Origin: Polytrichum commune
Lineage: Eukaryota > Streptophyta > Polytrichopsida > Polytrichales > Polytrichaceae
DNA length: 60,000 bases
Direction of reading: 5' to 3'
NCBI GenBank assembly: GCA_950295325.1
Contig: OX485803.1
Location: 24,616,001-24,676,000 of the forward strand
A program made the translations under genes and the position numbers. Positions 1 through 12,394 of the stretch are shown here, piece after piece (position 1 is the first letter of the stretch; every line of letters begins with the position of its first letter). The notes beneath the pieces are model-generated. The model saw only the letters and a program-made list of their open reading frames with translations, ran no database searches and was not told where the DNA came from.

Positions 1-2203
1 AATCTCCTCTGGGGAACTAGTCAACCATGGATGCTCAACTCAACGTTTCATCTTTTGACACCTTTCTGGGGATAACACTTAAATGAGAGATGTTCATATA
101 TCCACTTTCTGAAATTTTGTTCTATTGTCTTGCAACATTGACTAACTTGCCTCCCTAGTCCATATAGTGTGCCATTGGTAAGACAATTACTAGTCCTTAA
201 TTTGAATGTGTTTTTGTGCTTAAAATTGGTGAATTAGGAGACAAGGTTTTATTGCAACCAAGCATCCATGAGCTTCTAGATTGGTGCTACACTAAGGTTG
301 ACATTTTGTTCTCAGCTTCTACTCGGAAGAAACTCATTAGATGGTGGCCGATTCAAGACTACTTAGCCATAAGGAGTCCTCCCGATCTTCTGCAGATATA
401 GTCAAAGTATATAGTCTAGGATTTCTATATGTTTTTGGATTGTAGTTTATTTTTTGGTTTATTGTACATTCTTTGATGCAATGCACAACTTGTATTTAAG
501 ATTTTACACATAAAGTTGTATTTCTCAAATCCCATTTTTATTCTCCAGGTGTGCTTCATTTTTTGTATTTTGTTGAGTGTATTTTATTTCTAATGCTATA
601 GATGGGGAGACCTCCCAATGCTCTTGAAAATTAAACTTATTGTAATAATATGTTGTGAACTTTGTAGTAACTTTACTACTTCTTGTTTCTTATAGATACT
701 TGATCTTTTAATTGAAGCCAAGAATAATTTGGGTATTGGGAGTGCCCTCAATCCCATTGTTGTTTAATAGAATGTTTTAGGGCTTCTATTATTCATTTCT
801 TGATTAAATTAAAATAATAATAATAATAAAATAATGATCATTAATGTTCATTCATTAATTGTCTGAATTTATTTAAATATTTGTTTATCCTTTGGATGAG
901 GTTTTTGACTCTTGATTGGCAAGAGAGGAATTTTGGCGGTATGGATTTGAGAGTTGAGTTTGAATAGTAGGAGATTTTGATACCTACTAGAAGCATCTGA
1001 GTTTGTAACCACAATTGGACCTTTTGATGCAATTTTGTTAATGCAAAGGCCAATCTCGCTCCCAATCTATTTGCACTTGTATGTGTGATTATATGAGTGG
1101 TCTTTTTATGTAAGCAATGATGTTGATTTTGGGTATATTCTATTGTTTGAGTGGCTAGTCCAATTTTTTTGGGGTGTAGAATTGCATTAGGTGCTTCAAG
1201 TGTATGATTTTTCAACATTGTTCTTCTTGTGTGTGTGCAAACTAGTTCAACTTGCATGCACATTGATATTTTATGGGATGGTGCAACACTTGTTGGCCTT
1301 GGATGTTGCAAATTGCTTGAAATCTATGATATGAGCATGTTGATCCTCACACATTTGCGAAGAACTTGGAAGCCTCTAAAGGTTTAAGGGGCCAGTGCAA
1401 TTTTTTTTGTGTAGCCAACTTCAATGGATTTGTTCAATTTCGATATATAAGCAACTTTCCCCTTAGTTTGTGATGTGTGTGACCAAATGTAGAGCGCGAA
1501 TATATATTTGGGGCCACTTATTCACTTATTATTTCATATGTGAAGCCATTGTTCACCTATTTCAAAGCATACATGTAACCTTGGTTCTCTTTGACGTACA
1601 ACTAGAAGTTGCCACCCAAATTGACACAGGATTTTGTCCATTTATTTATCTAAATGTAGCCACCCTCAACTCCACAAAAAGTCTCAAGCTCACCTGTTTG
1701 CTACTGAGCTCAATATTATAGCCAAAGCTAGTACATTTCAGGAAACAAATACGAAGGGCTGCTTCTATACATCATTGAATAAATAAAGAATCTGTACATA
1801 TGCATCTATTTGATTAGTTTTTGTACATATGGTAACACTTGGATCACCTATATCATATTTGTCAACTATATCAAATTTGTCATGTGTGCTCTTTATTTAC
1901 CTGCATTGAAAGTATACTTCCACTTACATACAGCACGTCTTTACACTGAAAATAATATTCTGTTTAAATATGAAGAATCACGAATGAACCTAGAAGAAAT
2001 CAGGACCAAGGAAATCTGCAGCTTTTCATCCTAAACTGCCATAAACATCAATGAACAAATTGTACAAGCGATTGCTTGTTGCTATAAAATGCACTATTTC
2101 AATAGATGTTGATTTATTCAACTTCACATCGGCAGGCTGACCCATGGTGGGGTCATGTCAGTCTTCTTGGGAGATAGCTGTGACGAACCAATCATTTGTT
2201 TCT
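1..2203. other. no gene recognised
   Basis: AT-rich sequence with short open frames only. The longest, on the minus strand at 841-1311, has biased composition and no motif I recognise. There are T-rich and AAT-rich runs near 800-840. It may be the 3' flank of the gene that ends at 2204. Confidence 0.5.
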
Positions 2204-5200
2204 TCAGCTTGAATTAGAACCTCCAGGACTGTCTAGACGCAATTCGTAAAACATATCAGCAACATTTGACCTTGCAGTGGCTGTCCTTGACACCACCTTC
2301 TTCATGCTTCCTGCAGATGCCCTGCTATTCATGGATCTTATTGGAGTGGGTCTCCTCGGCGTAGGTGTTACCATTCCACTAGGAGTTTTGTACCCACTCC
2401 CAACTCTACTGAAACTCTTTTGGATGTTGCCCATGGGCCCACTTATATATCTGCAAGAAGTTAACACAACATCATCACATCTCCCACAATGTTATCCTAC
2501 CCTCCTACAAGAAGACTTTCTACGGTAAATGAAAGAGGAAGGCTTGTGAACAACAAATCAAGAAAAAGAAGAAGAAAAAAAACTAAACAAAAGACAGCCA
2601 TTTCCAGAAATTAGAATGAGAAGTGTCTTGGCTTTGTTGCAGAGTCATTTATGCAGTTTGTAGTACCAGACAGAAAGGAAGATATAATCAGCAACCTACC
2701 TTGGATCCCCGAAAAAGAGACGGATTCGCTCATCAGGTAGTAGCCAATGCTCCTTCTCCTCACGTACTTGCAGCATACACAGCCTTAACTGATACTGGAT
2801 ACATTTATGCAAGTATTGGTGCATCAGATGTCATGAAGCAATGCCTGAATTCCAGAACTGGCCACAAGCATGATCCTATTCATCAAAGTTGTATATTGAG
2901 GCAGAAACATGAGCATGATGCAACAGCTTTAAGGTAAGAATATTCGTCAAATAAGTATGCTCTGGTGTCCACTGCACAGCCTTACCTCCAACAACCCCAA
3001 TTTATGGATCTTAGTGCCCAGGATGGATTCTAGATCGTTCACATTTTCCTCTTGGCTTCCAGCATCACTTGTGTTCCCACCAGGGTCACTTGTGTTCTCG
3101 GTTTCAAGATCCTCATTGTCACTGCCACCATCCTCTTCAAGGCACTGTTACAAGGGCCATGCAGGGAAATTAAAATCCAAGAATGAAAATTTTCAACTTA
3201 ATCAGATGCAGGTTGTGAAGATCCAGGAAAAACTAAGAATATAGAATAAATTATCACGACTCTTGCACAGTGAATTTCTGTCACATCTATAAGCACTAAG
3301 AAATGCATTGATGAAGTTGATGCTGTCAAAAACTTGAAATAAGAAAACAAAGTGCCATGCACATGTCCTAAAACTATCTACTTGTCATCACTTGCAGTTC
3401 ACAGATTTTGAGGGTCAATCACAACCAAAAGTCTACTTCTAGAAAGATGCAGGGTCCTAAATAGAATGTATGTGAGCAATAAGGCCTTCTAAGTGTCTGC
3501 ATTGTTATCACCCTAATGAGACTCCAAAGACATGATGCTCAACATCCAAACTCTTACTTTAAAATAATCAAGCTTGGTACTTGGGAAAATACTGACCTGA
3601 ATTGCATAGTGACTCATTTTCCCTCCTGCTTCCTGTATATAACCAAGCTACTAGGTGAATTGAGCGCATCATTAGTTGCAGGTCTGCATCAAGTTTCTCA
3701 TGTGAATTTAGTTTTTGTTCTATATGCACTCAATTAGGGGAAACCCTCCATTCAGGTCTTGACCAGGCAGAGCCTAAGGTTCATGTCATGAAAAATGGAT
3801 GCAAATGCTTCTGAACAAGTATCAAGGAGATAGTACAGTAGACTAGTCCTGATTTCAATATGACACATAGGGGCTCGAGTATAAATCAAAAGGAAATGGT
3901 CAAGTACACAAACCTGAAGAGGAGTAGCAGAACCATCCTTTGCACCCTCTGCAGGACAATAAAAACATGGTAAAAGTTTGCTTGGTTTAACGATGGATGA
4001 TACAAGTCAAGGCTGTACTCAGGCACTCTTCTATGTCACTAGACAACTTGGTTAGTAACTCCTCAGTCAACCTCCTCCTACTCCGATTTGTTAATGAGAA
4101 CAACTTTGCTGCACTCTGGTATATTTGTCCTACAAAAGCAACCAACAAAGCAATCTCATATGATTGCTGAGAAAACAAGCACATGTTTCACTTGAAGGCA
4201 CATGTTAACGTCCTCTTTTATTGCATTGGCCCAAAAGGCACATATGATAAATGTGCAAAATCAAGTCAGCATCTTGGAAGTAGACTAATTTGTACACTAA
4301 CCTGATAGTTGTGCAGTGCATGATGGACCAAACGTGTCCACCAACAATACAGCTTCCAATTCATGCTCACCAAGTCCCAAAACATGTAAGGTTGATGAAC
4401 CTGGCCCCATCTCCACAAGTCCAGTATCCTTAACATACTGAAAAATGAATAACAATGGAAAAAAAAAGGTGCAACCCACAAAGTTATAACCATTGTTCCA
4501 CTGGTAAGCATATTCTAATCAAAGTGGATTCTTTTGCAGTCTCTGCATTCAATAGATTCCTTCATGGAGCATGCCTGCATTGACAGTAATTGGCAGATCT
4601 GTAACACACCTACAGCAGAGATGTCTGATACAGGGAGATGCATGCACAAATCGGAGTCTGCACCTTCAGATTCATCCTCCTGCAGAGAATTTTGAAATGG
4701 TTATTTGCAACCATAGGTTAAGGAATCGGAAATAGTATCAAAAGGTTGATAACCTTTATTGAACATCACTGCAAACTTTGATGGAAAACTCACATCTGTG
4801 ATTGTGAGTTCAAATTCATTGATACCCAATCCAGGCAGGGTTGAAGCTTGCTTGAGAGCTATACAACATCCCGTCATTTTCTCTTGCCAGCGTGGTAGGG
4901 TCAATTTGGTCTCATATTTGTACAGCTTAGCTCGAAGGCTTGTCACACAACCCTGCCTACTTCCAGCTGTCCGGATCTGCCACCCAAGTCAGATAAATTC
5001 GAGCATTTGACAAGTCAGTCTGAGATATGTAGATTATTCCTACATGAACACAACATTCCAAGTATTTTTAGAATATTGTCTGCTAAACATTTGTGAACTT
5101 CAGCAAACTTCACTCAATAAAACATAAAGCCACCACTGAAGCACTCCAAGTTTCTCCTGATTGAAACTTACCAAGTGACTAGCTTCCATGAGCCTTGAAG

Positions 5201-6748
5201 GTGATAAACCTGAATCTGATACCCTAAGAAGTGAGACAGCATTTACTGCCATTGAAAGGTATGGCAAGATCGAGTCTAACCTGGAGGACCAAAACATGTG
5301 TAAGCATTTATTGAATAAACATATGTTATATGAAAGCATATAAGTTGGCTATGACATGACTCTGTTGCTAATACTGAAGTTCTTAGAAGTATTTAATTCT
5401 AGATTGAACAAGGATGAACGTGGTGGTAGAAACATGAAAATCCACAATCTTTGACAAGTGGAACCACATAAAACCTTACAGATGGAAACTTAATATAAAT
5501 AAGTACTCAAATGTACTGATGTTGTAGCATTGTAATACAAACTTGCAATTATGATGACAAATTGCATTGCAATTACTTCAAATAGTCATCCTGAAAGCAA
5601 ATTACCGTGTCATAAAACTTTGCAACCGTGCAGCTGCATCAGCTTGTGAAATTTTCACAATACTCTGCGATTGCCACAGAGGGATACCAATCAACACACA
5701 AGATTATGTCTGTATTACCAATAGAATGCAAAATTCAAGAATGCAAGTTCCTCTTAACCTTCAAAAACAATAAGATTGAAGCCAAAATGCACCTCATTGT
5801 ATGCCTGTGCCTCGAGCTCCTCTTGGAAGCTAACAATGTCATTAATCACGCGAAGAGCCATATCTAGTGCACCCTATTCTTCCAGACAAGCCCAAGTATC
5901 AGATAGGTTGCACAGTCAGATTAGGGCAAATAGCATCAGATAATCCACAAGATTTCTGAATCTATCAGAAAAATGTGCAAAGATAACAGTTGATAACCTG
6001 AAGTGCTGTGTTGCCATGAAGTACATACTGCACGCACATATCCACTGGCAAGCTCAGCACCTGCCAACTCCATTAAGCAGACAAACATTTAGTTTCCAAT
6101 GACTGAAAGATCCTACAATATCCATCTTAGACTAATTTCACAGTCTTTATGAAAAGACCATGAGCCAAATTCTGCGTAGGAAAACAATAAACTCAAACCT
6201 GTTGCTCGCTAACTCACCAGATCCGATACAATTTTGACGAGTAGCTACTTAAGAATCTTAACATGTACTTACTCATGAATCCATAATAGCAAACTTATGA
6301 ACTGGAAAATCCAACAAACAATTTTATCCAAGAGCAAGAACAGAGTACTCCTAACCTGTAGTCGAGACTCGAGCTCCTTCTGCAACACTTGAAGCTGCAC
6401 AAACAGACGCACACGCAACCACAATTGGCAAAATAATGCAGGAATAGAAGCTAAATTTCATCCGAAGGAGGAGAATTGACCATCACCACATTGCTAAGGT
6501 TCAGGCAACAAAACTGTCCATGTGTCCATCACTACTTTTATTCACTTAAACCCTATCAAGAGTCAATCGTGTGTTTCCGGTGCGAACTATTGGTGGAAGG
6601 TTGAGTAAACGGATACCTGGCTAGGGCCACGAAATCGAACATGCAATCGCGTGAAGAGGGAAGAGAGAGAGCGCTGCGCTACAGCCTCAAATGTTTTCTT
6701 CACCAATACCGAGCCTGCGTACAACGCTGCTGCGGATCCGACGTCCAT
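2204..6748 (-). CDS. RanGTP-binding-like protein, 13 exons, 469 aa
   Basis: Exons, 5' to 3' on the minus strand: 6617-6748, 6356-6394, 5998-6060, 5793-5873, 5606-5664, 5172-5280, 4794-4976, 4608-4679, 4302-4437, 3914-3948, 2986-3144, 2700-2794, 2204-2450. All joints keep frame and sum to 470 codons. The N-terminal half runs LQVLQKELESRL, VDMCVQYVLHGNTAL, a short helical stretch, then SILPYLSMAVNAVSLLRVSD and LSPSRLMEASHL. This order and pattern resemble the fungal 'RanGTP-binding protein' family (Pfam Ran-binding, from memory). The middle is acidic (EDESEGADSD; DGGSDNEDLETENTSD). The C-terminal part holds EEKEHWLLPDERIRLFFGDP and a basic Ser/Pro/Arg-rich tail. Donors are GT. The exon 8 donor (GGT|GTGTTA) is weak but is the only one that keeps frame; a GT two bases earlier would create a stop. 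The role in plants is unknown to me. The family call is moderate; the gene model is stronger. Confidence 0.72.
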
Positions 6749-7814
6749 AGCTAAATCCTGTTCTTAAATGTCGTAGTGCTTCTACAACTTCATCGTCAAG
6801 TCTCTTCAACCGAAGAATACGACGTGTCGCTCCAACTTTTAGTAAACCGGCATCAGTCTAACTCAAGTTGTGACTCGATCTTTTTTTCTTGGAAAAAAGA
6901 ATGGATTGCAGATTATCTCCTGCTTCCAAGGTGCACAAGTAGCGTAACTGGCTCAAAAAGAGTTGCTTGACGATTATGGCAGAATGTCACGATCTGGTGT
7001 GAAGAATTGGATGATCCATATGTCGATGAAGCAAGTCAGAATTTCGGATATGCTTAATTAGGCAATGAGATCCGTTGTTTTCAAACTTCTATTTCCAGCA
7101 GATTGTTTCGTTAGTAGTGCGTTCAGACATTCATTCTACATCGACTTATTACTTATCCTGATAAATTCTGGCATTAGGTTCCAGTGACTTGTCACTTTAT
7201 ATATATTTATTCATGTCCATCGCTGATCGAGCCCCTTTACCCCTACATTCTCCAGATGGTAGTCCGATTCTTCGCAATTTACAAATATAAACTATCGTAG
7301 CTTTGGGGTAACGCAGTCATTTCGGTTACGTCCAGATCTTGCCGGTTACCATTCAGGAGGTGACGAATTTCAAAATAAGTAGTGGAAGGCAAATCGAGCC
7401 ACGGGCCAACGCGATTCACCTTCGAGAAATCGAGGTCCAATCTCCAAACCCTAACCCTAATTTCTTGCACCCTCGATTTGGGCCCAGGCCAAGTGAACTT
7501 GGCCCAAGTACCTAACCCTTCATAGACCAAGGGGTTCAATGTTCCACTCATCAAACGGCCTATATACACAACACAATTCCTCCAAGTAAAAAAAAACATG
7601 TTTTTGAATCTTATGAGTTTTGAACTCATTTAGCACATTATTTTATGTTAAGGAGAAATAAAAATACAAACAATCCAAGTGCCCTTTCACACACAATTAA
7701 GGCACTCTGAGGATCTAAAACATATACTAGGGTTCAAGATTTGTGTAGGCTCTAGATTGGTTTTAAATCTGTTTAAGATTGTCATTTTGTTGCTTTTCAT
7801 TTTATTTTATTTGC
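6749..7814. other. 5' flank of the Ran-binding-like gene, no gene seen
   Basis: Presumed promoter side of the minus-strand gene starting at 6748. A minus-strand open frame at 7279-7629 has no recognisable motif. A short CCCTAACCCTAA stretch near 7448 is too small to be a telomeric array. Confidence 0.4.
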
Positions 7815-8640
7815 ACACTAAAGAACCAACCTCAATGTTTTTTAGGTTGAAACTTGGCGCTTAGTTGGTGCTTGAAAACGGAAATTAGAAAGGAACAAAA
7901 AAACTCAAGAACTTCAAGAATCTCTACCCCCTAGCAAAGTTGTGTCCTTCCATGTGATCCTGAAATCAAGAACATATGTTTTTTTCATCGATCATAATTT
8001 GGCAAACTTGGTTGATCATAAAAAGAATCATGTGTTTGCTTGGTTTTTGTAGCCCCTAGTTGTTATGCATGCAAATCCTTTGCAATGTTTGAGGTTGCTA
8101 ATTTGGAGCTTAGTTGATGCATGATAACAAAAATACAAAAATACATTGAAACTTGAGAATGTTAAGAATCTCTACCACCCAACAAGTTATTTGTTTTCCC
8201 CCATGTTCTTGAAACCCTTAACATGTATTTTTTTCAATCATTTGGGGTTTGACAACCTTCTCTAATCAAAAGAGCACCTTGTGTTTGCTTGTTTGTTTGT
8301 TTGTTTGTTTGTAGCTTTTAGTTGTTGTGCACACAAAAACACAACCTTACAATTTTTGGGGTTGAAACTTTGGAGCTTAGTTGGTGCCCAAAAACAAAAA
8401 ACAAAAATGACTAATAAACCTGAGCATTTCAAGAATCTCTACCATCCAACAAAGTTTTGTGCCCTTCTCTATGTTCCTGAAACCCCAAACATGTGATTTT
8501 CATTCAGTATGGTTTGGCAACCTTAGTTGATCAAAAGATAAGGATGTGTTTAGGTGGTTGATATTAGCCCCTAGTTTTGTGCATACACAAAATATGTAAT
8601 GTTGGGGTTGAAAACTTTAAGTTTACTTCGTGCCATCTTG
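7815..8640. repeat. three diverged tandem repeats of about 250 bp
   Basis: Three successive units share the same ordered words: 'gaaacttgg(agc)gcttagttg', 'aagaatctctacc', 'atgttcctgaaa', 'aacatgt', 'ttggcaacctt', 'tagcccctagttg'. They start near 7815, 8075 and 8340; a fourth partial unit begins near 8595. The units are clearly diverged, so the duplication is not recent. The middle unit has a TTTG microsatellite at about 8287-8315. Confidence 0.75.
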
Positions 8641-9174
8641 ATACTAGGCGAATGAATGCAATATCACTATATTCGGTAATCGGAGACTTTTTCATGATTT
8701 TGAGACTATTTAAGGATGCAATTTTCAAATAAAGAACAAGAAAAACACAAAAATATATTCAATGTGACTTAATAAAGCATTTTGCATGAGTAGCACTAAC
8801 CAATTTGGCACAAATACATGTCATCACACTAAGAAATTGAACCAGATATTAAACCATTTGCATTTATTTTGAAACTTTCCAAAGTCTCTGATTGACGAAT
8901 ATAGTGATCAATAGAATAACAAGGTGTGACAAAAAATAAAATAAAATAAAATAATTTCAAATGCCAATTCTTTTGTGTAGAGTACGAATATGACTAAAGT
9001 GCATATAAGAGAATAAATGAAGTACATGGACAACAACTTAAAGTTGATACATACCCTTCAAAGCTTAATATATTTGTAGTGTCAACTCAACATATATTCA
9101 AAATTAATTGTCATGTTGATAGCACGATGACTACCAAATGATATAAAATGAGTGACAAATAGGTCTCAAATTCT
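8641..9174. other. AT-rich spacer left of the large inverted-repeat element
   Basis: No gene seen. There is an AAAAT microsatellite around 8935-8953. A stretch near 9035-9090 resembles sequence inside the arm near 9355-9410 (both contain 'gttgatacata.ccttca'), so this flank may hold an older, diverged relative of the arm. Confidence 0.4.
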
Positions 9175-9683
9175 AGCACATTGTCGTCCATGTGCTTCGT
9201 TTATTTTATTTTGTGAATTATGTCCACATTTGTATTCCACATTGAAGGATAGCACTTGCAACCATGTTCTATTATCTCATTGTTCCTACTACATTCACCT
9301 TGTATCAGGCTACATGCCTTAAATGCAAGTGATCAAAATTCAATATTGAGTTAGAGTTGATACATATCCTTCAGGGTTTGATTACATTTTCGTAACTCAA
9401 CATAAAGTCATTGATTTATTTGCCAATGATGCAACTCATATAATTCAACCTTTAGGTCTTGCAACTATACAATTAAAAAATATTCAAAGCAAAATAAGAG
9501 TCAAGTAAGGTACGGCAATGCATAAATTGTACATGTTTGGTGCTCTCAATTTTGTTGGATTTCTTGTTAAGATCATCAAAGTTTCAAAAGTAAATAGCGT
9601 AGGATCTTATATGGTTGGTGTTTTTGATTTTGTTACTTCATTTTTGTCAGGGTTGTCTATCCCGACGTCATGACGGTGTCGTG

Positions 9684-9728
9684 CCGTCACGACGTGTCGT
9701 GTCGTGACGGACCCCTCCGTCACGACAC
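9684..9728. other. overlapping CpG-rich hairpins in the left arm
   Basis: CCGTCACGAC (9684-9693) pairs with GTCGTGACGG (9701-9710) across 7 bases. GTGTCGTGACGG (9699-9710) also pairs with CCGTCACGACAC (9717-9728) across 6 bases. The two stems are mutually exclusive. The block stands out against AT-rich surroundings and could be a protein-binding or replication/transposition site; that is inference. Confidence 0.8.
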
Positions 9729-10241
9729 AATAGGGTCCACGTAGGGTCAACCTAGGGGGCAACTAGTAGGGTGGGTAAAATACTTACCTTCTTGCCAAGG
9801 TGGCATCCTATGTGGTAGAAAAGGCCGACGTGGACGTGGATATGCCTAGCGCCAGGTAAACCATTTTGCCATTCTGTTATCATTCTGTTAAAATCAAAGT
9901 AGTAAAATATGACTAAGGAGTGTGTGGGGCGCACGGGGGACGAGGGTGGGGCGGACAATAACGATAATGCACTCGGAAAGAAATTTGGACGGGAAGAACT
10001 TCGCTAATGAATCGGGATCCTCTTTAGGTTGCCACTTGTTTCCTCTAATTACTTCGGATTTTGGAAAGAATAGAACTGACTCAAGGAAGTCTGGGAGGTG
10101 TTTAACTAGGTTCGCACCAAAATGAGTCAGGTTAATTTTGTATGTTTGAAAAAGAGAGTGTTATGGAGCGTATATTGGATCCTTGGTTTCCATTCTGTGG
10201 CTTGGGTGCTGAATTGCTCGCTTGTTTGCTTGGCATTATAG

Positions 10242-10587
10242 ATTCATTGCCCTACTCCATTAGGTATTTGTTGGAGCCGCAATCCGCAACTGTGATGGTT
10301 TCCAGGTCAATAAAGAAGATGTGGAAAAAATCTTGGACTGGGTGAAGACATCTCCCAAACAAGTCGAAATTCCTTTCAAGCCTGCTCGAGTCATTCTACA
10401 AGTAATTTGGTTTCATCTTTGCCTGATATTATTGCATGAGTGGTCCTTGGAATATGTGGTTGACTGTTTTGTAGATGATCTCCTCTCGTGCATTTTGGTT
10501 GTTGGAACTGATTCAAATCACAAACTCGTGACGGTCTTACATCTTCCTCCTAACGGACTTTGTGTGGGTTGCAGGACTTCACTGGAG
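10242..10587 (+). pseudogene. aconitase gene fragment in the left arm
   Basis: An exon at 10242-10401 encodes aconitase residues around [11 protein letters not shown], then, after a one-base deletion in the following Ala codons near 10276, [20 protein letters not shown] and [18 protein letters not shown]. It ends at a GT donor. The next exon starts after ...TTGCAG at 10575 with DFTG, as expected for aconitase, and is cut off there. Phases fit a genuine plant aconitase (iron-sulfur TCA/glyoxylate-cycle enzyme), but the frameshift and truncation make this a captured, non-functional fragment that keeps its intron (10402-10574). The identical fragment lies in the right arm. Confidence 0.85.
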
Positions 10588-11176
10588 ATTGATGTTGCCA
10601 ATCTTGTATGATTTTGGTGTTATTGAAGAGGGAGAGTTATTCTATGGATCTTCCTGTTACCTCTGTGTCAGATATCAAACTGTTATGTTGAATCCCTAAT
10701 TTGTAATTACCAAGTAAGGCTTTTCTCAGTTTGTTTTAGCTTGTAGACACTTGTTTGGGATCTACTACCCCCGAGCCATGGTCTCCCACTGCCGGCCTCA
10801 CTTTTTCTCACTTTGGGGAGAAGTTGTACGTGCTTACACCTTTTCCTACCAGATATGTGACCTAGCAGATAAGGCTTCTGTTACAATATTCCATTAAAGC
10901 TCTCAATGTAGTGAAGGATAGGCTTGCAGATACTGTAGAGGATACAATTGCATTGATATCCCTAGTAGGGTGTACCAAAAAGGCCATGTAAGCACAACCC
11001 TTGTTCGAGCCCAGGCCACCCTCGGTTGAGGCCGGGCCACCCGTGGTCGAGCCCGGGCCAAGCCGCTGGCTGACGCACTCCTCGTCTTCTCTTTCATCTT
11101 TGCAAACCTTCTTTCTCAAGGAGAGTTGGATCGTACTTCACACCCTCCCATCGCATTCTTTGGCTTCGTTGCATTC

Positions 11177-11554
11177 TTACACCACCACAACCCTTTGGTT
11201 GGTTTCAAGATGAGCCAGCTTCATTGCCATGCCTCCTTCAATAGCAACATACAAGCTCGATGGACCAGCACTCACTCTGAACGGATATAACCCTCGTAGA
11301 TGCTTCTCAGCGTGCAGCAGAAATAGCGCAGATGGCGAAGAACCAACAAGAATTGCTTCCCCAGGTTGCAGTGCATTGGAAAGGTTCACATCTACAACAT
11401 CGCCTAACCCTACCACGAAGGTCAATCTGGAGATGGTGGCTTCCGTGAGCTGTTCCAACTGAATTACATCGAGGTTAACTTTCGATGATGCTGATGATGA
11501 TACAGCAGCATCAACTGAAGAACATGAGCAAGAAGTCGATGGATTGGCATTCAT
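11177..11554 (-). pseudogene. fragment of plant 3-dehydroquinate synthase-like (DHQS-II-type) gene
   Basis: The minus-strand frame contains VVGLGDVVDVNLSNALQPGE, ILVGSSPSALFLLHAEKHL, PFRVSAGP and a YVAIEGG stretch. These match the C-terminal half of plant proteins annotated as 3-dehydroquinate synthase of the archaeal type (motifs MGDRV.VDL..L..PGE.LLVGS, RPFRVNAGP.HAYV..PGG). The N-terminal part and the usual C-terminal RHTG region are absent. It sits directly beside the USP-kinase fragment in the same orientation, with a rearranged junction between them. Read as a captured fragment, not a working gene. Confidence 0.75.
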
Positions 11555-11664
11555 ACTGCGTCAAGTAGGAGAATCAGGGTCGATGGTGAGCTTTTGGAAG
11601 CTAGGCATTGGATCTGAAATTGAAGCCAGAAGGACAATTGGGAGGACCTAGGCATTGGATTCTT

Positions 11665-12189
11665 GTTCTTCAAGCTTTTGTCCAGCACCACATGCGAAGC
11701 TTCCAGGTTAATGGCTTCGGCGATGACCATCACTTCGGGTCGGTGAAAAGCCTTCACATCCACTACGAGCTTTACACCTGCTTCCTGACACCGATAATCC
11801 AGACCAGGAATGCCACGGATGGTCTGCTTCTTCAGCTTTACCTCTTCCTCGACCACCTTCCGGTTAGCCTTGATCCATGCGTGGTCCCCAATCGGTGTCC
11901 ACAAGCCGAGGGGACCTTTCACGCAATCTAAAATCCCAACGAGCGCAAGCACGTCTCCCCTGTTGAGCACATTCTGAAGTGTCCAGATGATGGCACTGTG
12001 GGACATCTCCTTCACATTTGCATCGAATGCCACCATCACCAAATTCTCTCCTCCCTTTTGTGCCTTCGTTTTTTGTGGTTTGATGATTTCCACCGGCGCC
12101 TCTGGCAGTTTCTTCATCCCCACAGACGAAGTATCAGCATCCGTGGCAAAGCTCCGCAGGCTTGAATCTTCTTTTGCATTTGCTTGTAT
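11665..12189 (-). pseudogene. USP-domain exon of a receptor-like cytoplasmic kinase (fragment)
   Basis: An acceptor site precedes 12189. The frame then runs through a short linker into a universal-stress-protein-like domain: ENLVMVAFDANVKEMSHSAI, WTLQNVLNRGDVLALVGIL, CQEAGVKLVVDVKAFHRPEV, ASHVVLDKSLK. This is the N-terminal domain of plant inactive-kinase/PERK-like receptor-like cytoplasmic kinases, where this domain precedes the kinase domain. No kinase domain follows; the match ends at about 11665 and the frame runs on into unrelated codons. A captured single-exon fragment. Confidence 0.75.
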
Positions 12190-12394
12190 CTGAAACAGAA
12201 GGCATGTTGACTTAAGCAGGTTGAGAATTCTCTACATGTTCCGAACGTTTAACTCATCGTTTAACTCACAATTGACCAGATGGTTCTTACTTAAAATTTT
12301 TTGAACTCATTGTTTCATTGTAGAGATGAAACGTCACATGAAACGTACCACTAATTTTATTTAATGAGGTCTTGCATAACCAACCATGGCATAA

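Larger units (their letters stand above)
9175..10960 (+). repeat. left arm of the 1786-bp inverted repeat
   Basis: Reverse complement of 19181-20966 with no mismatch in any block I compared. The outer tip begins AGCACAT and, 8 bases later, has ATGTGCT, so it can form its own small hairpin. The arm is mostly AT-rich, with one CpG-rich hairpin cluster (9684-9728) and an aconitase gene fragment (10242-10587). Confidence 0.95.

Noticed and set aside
841-1311. 156-codon minus-strand open frame
   Set aside because: No motif, biased composition, no splice partners; probably chance.
7279-7629. 116-codon minus-strand open frame with CCCTAACCCTAA
   Set aside because: The telomere-like word is only two units long and the frame shows no family signature.
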